64,000 nucleotides of DNA, from the NCBI RefSeq assembly GCF_014204895.1, contig NZ_JACHMF010000001.1, forward strand, positions 3,782,001 through 3,846,000, written 5' to 3'. Positions 52,068-60,452 of the stretch are shown here, piece by piece. Both the position numbers and the translations under genes were made by a program. Source of the DNA: Paractinoplanes abujensis (GTDB taxonomy: Bacteria > Actinomycetota > Actinomycetes > Mycobacteriales > Micromonosporaceae). The notes beneath the pieces are model-generated. The model was not told the origin of the DNA and searched no databases. It worked only from the letters and a program-made list of their open reading frames with translations. Each line of letters begins with the position of its first letter. Position 1 is the first letter of the stretch.

Positions 52068-52511
52068 TCAGCGCTTATGCGGACCGTGCACACCCAGGTG
52101 GGTGACGATGAAGCTGTGGTCGTACTTGAGGCCGTACTTCATTACGCGGTCGACGCCGAGGTGAAGCAGGCCGATGGCTCCGGCGACGATCAGTGCGTTG
52201 TGCTGCCAGTGGTGTCCCGCGATCAGCAAGGCCAGCGGCAGGGGCGCCGAGTGCAGGACGTTGTACACCCAGGCACCGGCCTTCGGACCCGCCAGATAGG
52301 CCAGCCAGGACAGATCCGGGATCAGGAACAGAGCGGGGATCAACCACCACGGCTCGCCGGTGGTGGCGAAGACGGCGAGTGCGGTCACCGCGATGGCGAA
52401 CGCCTCGACGCGCAGCCAGATCGCGGGCCGTCCGGTGACCACACCCGGGTATTCCTGTGCACCAGAAGTCTCGGCCGGTGCGGTGACCGGCGCGGTCGTG
52501 GGCTCAGGCAT
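52068..52511 (-). CDS. DUF4260 membrane protein
   Basis: 147 aa. Disordered Thr/Pro/Ala-rich N-terminus of about 30 residues, then three or four TM segments with the DUF4260 pattern (WWLIPALFLIPDLSWLAYLAGPKAGAWVYNVLHS, GAIGLLHLGVDRVMKYGLKY, FIVTHLG). Function unknown. The ATG lies 8 bp inside the end of the upstream hydrolase gene, so the two are probably translationally coupled and controlled by the TetR gene opposite. Confidence 0.85.
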   Translation of the reverse strand: MPEPTTAPVTAPAETSGAQEYPGVVTGRPAIWLRVEAFAIAVTALAVFATTGEPWWLIPALFLIPDLSWLAYLAGPKAGAWVYNVLHSAPLPLALLIAGHHWQHNALIVAGAIGLLHLGVDRVMKYGLKYDHSFIVTHLGVHGPHKR

Positions 52512-53385
52512 GGGCGTGCTCCCGCAGGAACGAGAGAATCGCCGTCGCGGTTTCTTCGGGATACTGATCGTGGGGGTAGTGCCCGGCTCCGTCGATGACC
52601 ACCAGTTCTCCAGCGCCCGCCGGCAATGCGGCGATGATTGCCTCGCCCTCGGCGCGCGGGTCGATCCAGTCCGGGTCCAGCGACCCCTCGATGATCAGGG
52701 CCGGGCACCGTACGTTGGCCAGTTGTTGTCCGGCGTCGGCCGGTGAGGTCTTGAGCATTGCCTGGAGCGCCTTCATCCGCCCCGGCTCACGCAGTCGGGA
52801 CTCGATGCCGGCCTGCCGGGCGTTCCAGTCGGCCGGCTTGGTGCCCGGGTAGGCATGGTCGAGGTAACGAAGCCACTGCGAGACTCGGCCCATCATCGTT
52901 CCGGCCATCCGGTAGGCGCCCTGACGATAAGTCCGCGAGCGGAAGCTGCTGAGTTGCATCGCTTGCGCGCGGGTGAACGGGGCGATCTCGACGATGCCGG
53001 TGATCAGCTCAGGCGCTCCAGCGGCTGCGATGGTGGCGGCACCACCGGAGATGGAGTGGCCGACCAGGGTGGCCGGGCCACCGATGTGGCGGATCAGTGA
53101 GATCAGGTCACCGGCGATGTCGGTACGGGTATAGGACCGCCATTCCGCCGTCGACTCACCGCATCCGCGCAGGTCAACAGCGGCAACTCGGTAACCGGCA
53201 GCGAGCAGGCGGGGCGTCAGGAAGCGGTAGGCGTCCCGGCTGTGTCCCATGCCGTGGGCCAGGACGACCAGTGGTCCTTGGCCGGCGATCTCGTAGGCGA
53301 TCCTGCCGCCCGCGACAGGCAGGTAGGACGGGCTGTTCGACGACGGATGGCCGAGCGAGGCGGGGTGGGGCGCGTGCTGGGTCAA
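52504..53385 (-). CDS. Alpha/beta-hydrolase under probable TetR control
   Basis: 293 aa, no signal peptide. LVVLAHGMGHSRDAYRFL (oxyanion), AVDLRGCGEST, nucleophile in LVGHSISGGAAT, acidic residue in IIEGSLDPDW, His in GAGHYPHDQYPEE. Typical of the haloalkane-dehalogenase/esterase-like branch; substrate unknown. Start ATG 53385 is 35 bp from the divergent TetR gene, the usual arrangement for a regulated detoxification or catabolic enzyme. Confidence 0.9.
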   Translation of the reverse strand: MTQHAPHPASLGHPSSNSPSYLPVAGGRIAYEIAGQGPLVVLAHGMGHSRDAYRFLTPRLLAAGYRVAAVDLRGCGESTAEWRSYTRTDIAGDLISLIRHIGGPATLVGHSISGGAATIAAAGAPELITGIVEIAPFTRAQAMQLSSFRSRTYRQGAYRMAGTMMGRVSQWLRYLDHAYPGTKPADWNARQAGIESRLREPGRMKALQAMLKTSPADAGQQLANVRCPALIIEGSLDPDWIDPRAEGEAIIAALPAGAGELVVIDGAGHYPHDQYPEETATAILSFLREHAHA

Positions 53386-53420
53386 GGTCTTCTCCCTGCC
53401 CTGACGGAAGCGAACTTTTG

Positions 53421-54059
53421 GTGCCAGCTCACTCCCCCAGTCCCCACAGTCCCGAATCGCCCACGCCGGACCGCCGGGCCCGGCAGCGCGAGCGACGTCG
53501 TGCCGAGATCTACACAGCTGCCCTCGAGCTGTTCGTGGAGCGGACGTACGACGGCACGACGATGGAGGACATCGCCGACCGCGCCGACGTCGCCCGGGCC
53601 ACGGTGTTCAATCACTTCTCCCGCAAGGCCGCCTTCTTGCAGGAGTGGGCCGCGCTGCGGCGCGAGCAGGCACTCAAGGCTGCCTACGCCGGCGGTCCCG
53701 ACTCCCCGATACGGGAGGTCCTTGTCCGCTTCTTCACCGAGATCGGGGCGCTCAGCAGCGCATCCCGGCCCGAGAGCGTGGCTGTCATTCTCGAGTCGGT
53801 CCGTCTGGCCGAGACATGGCAGCGGCCCCCTCTTGCGGCCGCCTTCGCCGCTGCCGTCGTCCGGGCCCAGCAGTCCGGCGAGATCGATCCAGCCGTCAAC
53901 GCCGACCGCGTCGGCCTGACCCTCGCCTCGTCCTACTACGCCACCCTCACTGCATGGGCCAGCGAGGAGCCGGCCCCGTTCGACCTCAGCGAAGAGATGG
54001 CGGCCACGGTCGATCTCCTCCTGAACGGCGTCCTGCCTCGAACAGATCCGGCCCACTGA
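53421..54059 (+). CDS. TetR-family transcriptional repressor
   Basis: 212 aa. N-terminal HTH at about 20-75 (RRAEIYTAALELFVERTYDGTTMEDIADRADVARATVFNHFSRKAAFL), then a helical ligand domain. Only 35 bp separate it from the divergent hydrolase gene, so a shared operator is likely. GTG 53421 gives a short Ser/Pro-rich leader (VPAHSPSPHSPESP) before the HTH; a GGAAG element lies upstream. Ligand unknown. Confidence 0.9.
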   Translation: MPAHSPSPHSPESPTPDRRARQRERRRAEIYTAALELFVERTYDGTTMEDIADRADVARATVFNHFSRKAAFLQEWAALRREQALKAAYAGGPDSPIREVLVRFFTEIGALSSASRPESVAVILESVRLAETWQRPPLAAAFAAAVVRAQQSGEIDPAVNADRVGLTLASSYYATLTAWASEEPAPFDLSEEMAATVDLLLNGVLPRTDPAH

Positions 54060-54155
54060 GCCGCACGGCGCGGCCGGCACCCACGGCAACGCGGCCACCG
54101 TGGCTGAGCCCGGCGGCCAACCGCTTCGTAAGGGAACGGTAAGCAGAACAACCGG

Positions 54156-54731
54156 ATGCGAACGGACATCATCGGGTTGGCTCGAACCATGGTCCGCAGA
54201 CTGTTCTCGCAACCCCTTACCTGGATCGTCACCGCGCTGTTCGTCTTCGGCGGCGCCGGCGCCCTGTACTGGTTCCAGCCATGGCGGCTTTTCACCGACA
54301 CGACCGTCACCGACTCACTGTCCATCGAGGCGTCGGCCCTTCCGCGCTCCCGGGCTTCGTCGCCGGGGACAAGCACGCCGGCCGTGACGGTGCTCGGGCA
54401 AGGAACCTTCGTCACGCACGAACACGACACCACCGGCACCGCACGTCTCGTGCGCAACCCGGACGGCAGCCACCAACTGGAATTGGTCGGCCTCACCACG
54501 TCCGACGGCCCTGACCTGAGGGTATGGCTGTCCGACCAACCCGTACGCCCGGACGCCGGCGGCTGGCGTGTTTTCGACGACGGCGTGTACGCGGAGCTGG
54601 GACGGCTCAAGGGCAATCGCGGCGATCAGGTCTACCGGCTGCGCGCGGACATCGACCCGAGTGACTTCCGCAGCGTCAGCATCTGGTGCAAACGTTTCTC
54701 CGTCTCGTTCGGCGCCGCTACCCTCCAGTGA
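54156..54731 (+). CDS. Membrane-anchored DM13-domain protein
   Basis: 191 aa. Single TM helix near residues 20-40 (PLTWIVTALFVFGGAGALYWF) followed by an extracellular linker and a DM13 domain at about 75-190 (VLGQGTFVTHEHDTTGTARLV, LRVWLSDQP, VFDDGVYAELGRLKGNRGDQVYRL, VSIWCKRFSVSFG). The single Cys in SIWCKRF is the residue proposed to be redox active in this family. Exact role unknown. ATG 54156 begins the positively charged leader. It converges with the NLR gene, 7 bp apart. Confidence 0.88.
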   Translation: MRTDIIGLARTMVRRLFSQPLTWIVTALFVFGGAGALYWFQPWRLFTDTTVTDSLSIEASALPRSRASSPGTSTPAVTVLGQGTFVTHEHDTTGTARLVRNPDGSHQLELVGLTTSDGPDLRVWLSDQPVRPDAGGWRVFDDGVYAELGRLKGNRGDQVYRLRADIDPSDFRSVSIWCKRFSVSFGAATLQ

Positions 54732-54738
54732 ACCTCGA

Positions 54739-57700
54739 TCATTGCCGCCGGAGCGCCGCGGCCCGCTGCGTGATGGGTCGCGACCGTTCGAGCCCGTAGA
54801 GTGCCGCGAAGCAGTTCCCCAGGTCGGTGAGGCAGCGGGCCAGGGCGGGCCGGTGGCGCGGGTCCCTTCCGGTCAGGATCTCGAAGAGGTGCACGGCTTC
54901 CCGGAGTAAAGGCTCGGCCTGGGCCCATTGCCCCTGCGAGCCCAGGCGGCGGCCGAGGTCGCCGAGCCCGCGGGCCAGGTCGGTACGGCGGTGCAAGCGG
55001 CGGTGGATGCGGACGGCTGCTCGCAGCGGATCGATCGCCTCGTCCCGGCGGCCCGCCGCGTCGAGGTGGCCGGCCAGTTCCTCCTCCGCCTGCGCCAGCA
55101 GAAGCAGGTACCGGTCCGGGTCGGCCGCCGCCAGCTGTTGGTAGAGACGGACCGCTTCGCCGGCCGGACCGAGGGCCTCACCGGGCCGATGCAGCACGCC
55201 GAGGCAGCTGCTGAGGTCGAGCAGCGACCGGGGGACCTCGGGCGCATAGGTGCCCTGATCATCGGCGGCCAGCCTCCGGCGAACCGCGACGAGCTCGCGC
55301 AGGGGCGGCAACGCGGCCGCCCACCGGTTCCATTCCTCCAGCTGAAAGGTCAGGATGTCGAGGGCTTTCGCCAGCGGCGGGTCCAACGCCGACTGCCGGT
55401 ACAGATCGGCTGCCTCGGCATAACAGGCGAGCGTCTCCTCCCGGCGGTCCAGCGCCCGCAGGTGGTGGCCTCGGGTCATCAGGCAGCCGGCCAGTCCGGG
55501 TCCGTACTCGACCGGGTCGCCGGCGACCAGCTGCCGATGAATACCGATCATCTCGTCGACCACGGCCAGGGCTTCCACGTGCCGGCTGATCGGCGCGAGA
55601 CGATCGTTCAGGGCCTCCAGCGCATCGAGCAGGGAGGTCCGGCGGGCCACCGGGGCGGCCGCCGACCCCAGCCGCCGATGGATGCGCACCGCCTCAGCGC
55701 CGAGGGCGCGGGCGCGCGGCCCGTCCCGGGCGGCCAGGTGATCGCGCAGGACCTCCAGCGACCGGGCCAACTCGCCCAGGTGGTCCGGATCCGCGCCGGC
55801 CAGACCCCGGCCGATGTCGACCGCGGCCTGCAACGACTCCGTCGCCGTGACCCGGCCCGCGGCCGCCTCCTGCTCGCCCAGAGCGCGCAGAGAGATCGCC
55901 AAGTCCATCAGATAGGTTTCCGGGCTCCGCGCGGCCAGCCCTCGGAAGAGAGCGACCGTTTCGTCCGCCGCGACCAGGGCCTCGCCGGCCTGACCCCGGC
56001 GGCCGTGCTGCGCAGCCAACTCGGCCAGGCAGCGGGCGAGATCACGTACGGCGGTGGCGGAACCGTCAGCGGCCAGGCGCCGGTGGATGTGCACCGCCTC
56101 CCGCATGACGCGCAGCGCCCGGTCCCACCGTCCCGCCCCGATCAGGTGCTCGCTCTGGGTGACCAGCTCCGCCGCCAGGCCGGGAAGGTGCAGGCCGGGT
56201 GACCGCGACGCGAGCTGCCGGTAGAGGTCGACCGCGGCCTCGATGTGGGCAAGCGCGTGCGCCGGCCGGCCCAGCCATCGCAACCGGAACCCAAGATTGC
56301 TCAGCGCGTCGGCCAGGTCGGAGCGATAGGCCGGGTTGGCCCGGGCGGCCCGGCCGCAGATCTCGACGGCCTGCTCGGCGACGGCGAGCGACTCGTCGCG
56401 CCGGCCGGCCACGGCCAGGGCGTTCTGCAGATGAGTCAGCACCGCCGCCTGCGACGGCAGATGCCGAGTGGGATTCTCGCCGGACAGGCCCTCGTAGAGG
56501 GCGACCGCCTCCCGGTAGGCGGTCAGCGCCTGGTCGTCGCGGCCCAGACGGGCCTGCAGCAAACCAAGTTTGTCCAGCGTGTCGGCGAGTTCCGGCCGGA
56601 ACTCGGTGCGCTCGTCGGCGAGTAGCCGGCGGTAGATGTCCACGGACTCGCGGGTCAGCGCGAGCGCCCGCTCATCGTCGCGGGTCAGCCCGAGCCCCAG
56701 CGTGCTCAGCGATGGGGCGAGCCGGGGCAGATACTCGTACGGGTCACGCTCGGCGAGCGAACGGTAGATCCCGACTGCCTCCTCCGCGGCGGCGACCGCG
56801 GCCTCGGCCTGGCCCAGCGCGGTGTGGCGGGGGCACAGCAGCGTCAACGAGCGGGCCAGATGCGGCTCGAACTCGTCCGGCCGCCGCGCCACCAGCTGCC
56901 GGGCCACCTGCACGGCCTCCTGCGCCACGGCGAGCGCCTCCTCCAGCCGGTGCACGTCGGCCAGGAACCAGCCCAGGGAGTCCAGCGACTCCACCAGGTC
57001 GGGGCAGTAGAGGGGATCGTCGCCGGCGAGCCAGCGGTAGAGATCAGCCGCCGCCCGGCCGGCTTCCGCCGCGGCCTCGCGCTGACGCGTCTCGCTCATC
57101 CGCCACGCATGGTCGTGGTGCAGCTGAGCGCGTTCGGCGACTTCGACGGTGGCGCCCAGGCGATGGTCGGTCAGCGTCGTCGAGATGGCGGCGGCCGCGA
57201 CGTCCAGGTCGATCGGTCGTTCCTCGGGCAGGTGGGCCTCGATGGTCTCCAGCAGGTCGGCGTCGACCACCGGGATCTCGGCCAGCCGCGAAAGGGTCAC
57301 CCCGCCCGCGTCGACGGCCAGCATCGGCGCCTGGCGCAGGATCGGGTACAGCATCTCGGTGGCGACGTGCGGCCAGCGGCGCGCGGTCTCCACCAGCCTG
57401 GTCACTGCGACCGGGGCCCAGACGGGCGGTTCGGGAACGGTGCGCAGGAGCATCCGGACCGCCCCGAGCGTCCAGTCGTCGGTGGCGGCGACCGCGGCAC
57501 GCACCCGGTGGCCGGGTGTCGAGAGCGCGATCAGATCCTCGCCCAACCGGTCGGGGGCGAGCGGCTCGAAGACCAGACTGTCGTCCTCGGGCGGATACAG
57601 GTCGCGGTGATCGTCGAGCAGGCGCCGCGCGGCCTCCTCCCGGGCGGCCAGCCCCACGCGCAGCAGGGCCTCCTGGGCCGGCTTTTCGGCGAGCGGACCG

Positions 57701-58662
57701 GCCAGGTACGCGGTGCAGGTCGCCCGCTGCAGGCTCTGCGCCCGCGCGTCCTGGTCCCGGTCCCGGCCGTACCAGTAGGCGTATTCACGGCCCAGCAGGT
57801 AGGCCGAGACCGCGTGCGGCTCGACGGGCGCCCGGTCGCCGTGCCGGTGGGCCTCGACAGCGGCCAGCGCGGCCATGTGCACACCGAGGATCTGCCGGAA
57901 CTGGCGCGCGTCGAAGCCGTCCGGTGGCGTCCACCCGGGCCGGTCGACGCCGAGCATTGCCGCGAACCGGGTGGCCGCCTCGGTGAAGAGGATGTCGCCG
58001 GCCCGGTCGACGGTCAGCGTGCCGAGCGGCCGGTCGTCGCTCTCTATCCCGTTGTGCTCGATGAGGCTGGTCAGCGACGACCACCAGAGCCGGTGGGAGC
58101 GGGCCAGGCAGAGAACCCGCATGGTGGTCCGCGCGATCGAGCCCAGCTCATTGAGATCGAGCAGAAGCGACTCCAGGACACTGAGCGGCCACCGATCCGC
58201 ATAGTCCACGACGACCAGCACCGGCGCGCTGGTCAGCTCGACCTTGGAGGCACGCCCGCCGCCGGGTGCGTGTCCGGCCCGCCACACCGTCCAGCCCTGG
58301 GCCGCGCAGCGTGCGGTGATCTCACCGGCCAGTCTGGTCTTGCCCTGACCGCCCCCGGCATGCAGGAGACGTACGGCCGTGGGGGTCTCGTCAGCGAGCC
58401 AGGCGGCTGCGGCGGCCAGTTCCTCGGCACGGCCGGCGAAGGGGACGACACCATAGCGGGCCAGCAACAACCGGCTCGGCTGGCGCTGCGCCTGGTCCCG
58501 GTTGAGCTGCGCCGGCGCCGCCCCGGTGATCCGGTACAGCGGCCGGCCGACTCCTACGTTCACACTGCCTTTGACCGCCGACACCTGGATGACGTCGCCG
58601 AAGACCACACTGCCGTGCACCCCGTGGCCGTCGCCCCGCGACAACCACCCCGGCCAGCTCAC
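54739..58662 (-). CDS. NLR-like (STAND NTPase) protein with N-terminal signalling motif and TPR array
   Basis: 1307 aa. Residues 15-37 hold a beta-type motif (HGSVVFGDVIQVSAVKGSV) also found twice in the small membrane protein encoded just upstream. A NACHT/STAND-type NTPase follows, with Walker A GGGQGKTRL near 105 and Walker B VLVVVDYAD near 150, then a helical region to about 480. About 800 residues of TPR-type repeats run to the end (for example GLLQARLGRDDQALTAYREAV, LYRQLASRSPG). This is the NLR plan: signalling motif, switch NTPase, sensor repeats. Start GTG 58662 overlaps the upstream stop as GTGA, so the two proteins are made together. A role in phage defence or regulated cell death is inference. 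Confidence 0.85.
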   Translation of the reverse strand: MSWPGWLSRGDGHGVHGSVVFGDVIQVSAVKGSVNVGVGRPLYRITGAAPAQLNRDQAQRQPSRLLLARYGVVPFAGRAEELAAAAAWLADETPTAVRLLHAGGGQGKTRLAGEITARCAAQGWTVWRAGHAPGGGRASKVELTSAPVLVVVDYADRWPLSVLESLLLDLNELGSIARTTMRVLCLARSHRLWWSSLTSLIEHNGIESDDRPLGTLTVDRAGDILFTEAATRFAAMLGVDRPGWTPPDGFDARQFRQILGVHMAALAAVEAHRHGDRAPVEPHAVSAYLLGREYAYWYGRDRDQDARAQSLQRATCTAYLAGPLAEKPAQEALLRVGLAAREEAARRLLDDHRDLYPPEDDSLVFEPLAPDRLGEDLIALSTPGHRVRAAVAATDDWTLGAVRMLLRTVPEPPVWAPVAVTRLVETARRWPHVATEMLYPILRQAPMLAVDAGGVTLSRLAEIPVVDADLLETIEAHLPEERPIDLDVAAAAISTTLTDHRLGATVEVAERAQLHHDHAWRMSETRQREAAAEAGRAAADLYRWLAGDDPLYCPDLVESLDSLGWFLADVHRLEEALAVAQEAVQVARQLVARRPDEFEPHLARSLTLLCPRHTALGQAEAAVAAAEEAVGIYRSLAERDPYEYLPRLAPSLSTLGLGLTRDDERALALTRESVDIYRRLLADERTEFRPELADTLDKLGLLQARLGRDDQALTAYREAVALYEGLSGENPTRHLPSQAAVLTHLQNALAVAGRRDESLAVAEQAVEICGRAARANPAYRSDLADALSNLGFRLRWLGRPAHALAHIEAAVDLYRQLASRSPGLHLPGLAAELVTQSEHLIGAGRWDRALRVMREAVHIHRRLAADGSATAVRDLARCLAELAAQHGRRGQAGEALVAADETVALFRGLAARSPETYLMDLAISLRALGEQEAAAGRVTATESLQAAVDIGRGLAGADPDHLGELARSLEVLRDHLAARDGPRARALGAEAVRIHRRLGSAAAPVARRTSLLDALEALNDRLAPISRHVEALAVVDEMIGIHRQLVAGDPVEYGPGLAGCLMTRGHHLRALDRREETLACYAEAADLYRQSALDPPLAKALDILTFQLEEWNRWAAALPPLRELVAVRRRLAADDQGTYAPEVPRSLLDLSSCLGVLHRPGEALGPAGEAVRLYQQLAAADPDRYLLLLAQAEEELAGHLDAAGRRDEAIDPLRAAVRIHRRLHRRTDLARGLGDLGRRLGSQGQWAQAEPLLREAVHLFEILTGRDPRHRPALARCLTDLGNCFAALYGLERSRPITQRAAALRRQ

Positions 58663-59060
58663 GTGTCGATGTCGGCGTCGCCACCGACATCGTCCACCTG
58701 CCGCACCGGTCCGGACACCCATGTGCCGTGCACGCTCTGCCCGTCCGCGGGGCTCGCGTTGGCCCGGCTGGGGCCGGGCGCGTCCGGCGGGGCCAGGACC
58801 GTCGGACCGCCGATGCGCACATTGCCCCGCACCCCGCGCACCTGTGCCACACCACCGCCCACGACCGACCGGCCGACGACCTGCGGGGCCGGGCCGCGGC
58901 GGGCCCGGGTCAGGCCATAGCCGGTCAGGCCCAGCCCGAGGACCCCGGCGAGCGCGCCGATCACGCTGCCCCACATGTCGGCGTCCTGCAACCGTGCCAG
59001 TCCGAAGGCGACACCTACCCCGACCAGGACGACGCTCGCGCTCAGCCAGAGGATTCGCAC
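58659..59060 (-). CDS. Small two-TM protein with two copies of the NLR motif (candidate effector)
   Basis: 133 aa. Two hydrophobic helices at about 4-22 (LWLSASVVLVGVGVAFGLA) and 30-50 (WGSVIGALAGVLGLGLTGYGL), then a basic turn and a tail with two gapless copies of the motif seen in the downstream NLR: residues 62-83 (SVVGGGVAQVRGVRGNVRI) and 110-131 (TWVSGPVRQVDDVGGDADI), joined by a Pro/Ala-rich linker. No catalytic domain. The size and layout suit a membrane-disrupting effector recruited by the NLR, but this is unproven. GTG 59060 lies 6 bases after a TAATGT -10 box, so the mRNA is probably leaderless. Confidence 0.8.
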   Translation of the reverse strand: MRILWLSASVVLVGVGVAFGLARLQDADMWGSVIGALAGVLGLGLTGYGLTRARRGPAPQVVGRSVVGGGVAQVRGVRGNVRIGGPTVLAPPDAPGPSRANASPADGQSVHGTWVSGPVRQVDDVGGDADIDT

Positions 59061-59066
59061 GGGCCC

Positions 59067-59098
59067 ACATTAGGGACAGAACGCACCGGAACAGAACG
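59067..59098 (-). promoter_or_regulatory. Promoter of the NLR/membrane-protein operon
   Basis: TAATGT on the minus strand (59067-59072) is a good -10. TTCTGT (59091-59096) at 18 bp spacing may serve as -35. The sequence CGTTCTGT occurs twice (59076-59083 and 59091-59098), 15 bp apart, which could be a regulator site. Transcription would start at or next to the GTG at 59060. Confidence 0.5.
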
Positions 59099-59263
59099 GA
59101 CGATCATCCCGAATCCCCGGAGAGACGGACCACCCCGAAAGGGTGAACCGCCGGTGTGCCCTCGGCGGACAGCCGAAAGGCCTCGGACGGATCCGGCCGG
59201 TGCAGGCGCGACGCCGCCTACCTGATCCGCCGCCGCGTCCGGCCGGCCCGGACCGGACGGACG

Positions 59264-59422
59264 TCACCGAAGCCCGCGCCGGCCCTTCACCACACCGAGA
59301 ACCACGCTCGCCACCAGGGCGATCAGTCCCAGGATCAGGAGCCACTTCACAGCCTTCACGACCAGCCCGAGGACGATGAGCACCACGGCGACGACGCCCA
59401 GCGCAACCAAGAACCCGCGCAT
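59264..59422 (-). CDS. 52-residue two-TM membrane peptide
   Basis: A small gene with an excellent GAGAGGAGC ribosome site 6 bases before ATG 59422. The product is almost wholly hydrophobic: residues 4-22 (FLVALGVVAVVLIVLGLVV) and 27-46 (WLLILGLIALVASVVLGVV) form two predicted TM helices separated by KAVK, with a basic tail KGRRGLR. No family is named with confidence. It lies about 200 bp upstream of the NLR operon on the same strand, but a separate promoter at 59067 suggests independent expression. Confidence 0.72.
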   Translation of the reverse strand: MRGFLVALGVVAVVLIVLGLVVKAVKWLLILGLIALVASVVLGVVKGRRGLR

Positions 59423-59623
59423 GACTTAGCTCCTCTCGTAGCAACCACGTTCGTCTACCCCCGCGCCCCACCGCTCAATCGCCGGCCGCGGCGCCGTGCC
59501 CGTACGGCGCTTGCCGCGCGGCCTACCAGACCGCCTCGGAGTTCCGATCTGTTCCGGCATCGCGGCGGCACGGCCATGTGGCTGCTTTCTGAACGGTGAT
59601 CGGTCGCGGCCCGTTCTGAGTGC

Positions 59624-60448
59624 ATGACCTGGACTGCACTGTTGCCGGCCTGGGCGCGGGCGCTCGAGACACGACGCCCGCACCCCCTGTTCGAGGACCC
59701 TCTGGCGGAACGCTTCCTCGCCCGGTACGCGGGGGAACTCGGGCCGCTGCCCGACCTCGCCGTCGCCACCTCGCCGTTGTGGAGCGCGTTCGCCTACTCC
59801 GTGGCCATCCGTACGACCTTCTTCGACGCCGCGGTCCGCCGAGCCGGTGTGCCGCAGATCGTCGTGCTGGGTGCGGGCCTGGAGACGCGGGCCTACCGGC
59901 TGGGGCTCGGGCCGGAGGTCACGGTCTTCGAGATCGACCGGGCCGCGACCCTGGCCTTCAAGGAACGCGTCCTGGCCGGGGAGCGGCCCACCTGCCGGCG
60001 GGTGCCGCTGGCCGCCGAGGTGGGTGCCGACGACTTGGCCGCGGTGCTCAAGGGGGCCGGCTTCGACCCGGCGGTGCCGACGGCGTGGCTGGCCGAGGGG
60101 TTCCTGTTCTACCTGACCCCGGAGCAGGCCGGCGACCTGCTCGACGGGATGGCCGCGCTGTCGGCGGCGCCCGGCAGCGCCCTGATCGGCGAGGTGATCG
60201 GCCGCTCGTACGATCCCGGCGACCTGCCCGTCGAGCTGATGAGCGAGGAGGAGAAAGCGACCTGGCTGGCCCTCGTCGCCGCCTTCGGACGGGCCCCCGA
60301 GGTCACCGATCCGGCGGCTTGGCTGGCCGGGCACGGCTGGTCGGCCACCGAGGTGACCGACCAGATCGCTCTCGGCACCGCCCTCGCACGGCCGGCACCG
60401 GAGTTCTACACCGGTTTGCAGAATTGGATCTTCTCCGCGCGCCGGTGA
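59624..60448 (+). CDS. Class I SAM-dependent methyltransferase, LCMT/PPM-like
   Basis: 274 aa. Leucine-carboxyl-methyltransferase-like fold: DPLAERFLARY near the N-terminus, SAM-binding VVLGAGLETRAYRL, acidic FEIDRAATLAFKE, later AWLAEGFLFYLTPEQ. This family is large in actinobacteria (O-methyltransferases of natural products and unknown substrates). It converges with a second member of the same family (4-bp gap). The ribosome site before ATG 59624 is weak. Substrate unknown. Confidence 0.9.
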   Translation: MTWTALLPAWARALETRRPHPLFEDPLAERFLARYAGELGPLPDLAVATSPLWSAFAYSVAIRTTFFDAAVRRAGVPQIVVLGAGLETRAYRLGLGPEVTVFEIDRAATLAFKERVLAGERPTCRRVPLAAEVGADDLAAVLKGAGFDPAVPTAWLAEGFLFYLTPEQAGDLLDGMAALSAAPGSALIGEVIGRSYDPGDLPVELMSEEEKATWLALVAAFGRAPEVTDPAAWLAGHGWSATEVTDQIALGTALARPAPEFYTGLQNWIFSARR

Positions 60449-60452
60449 CCCT

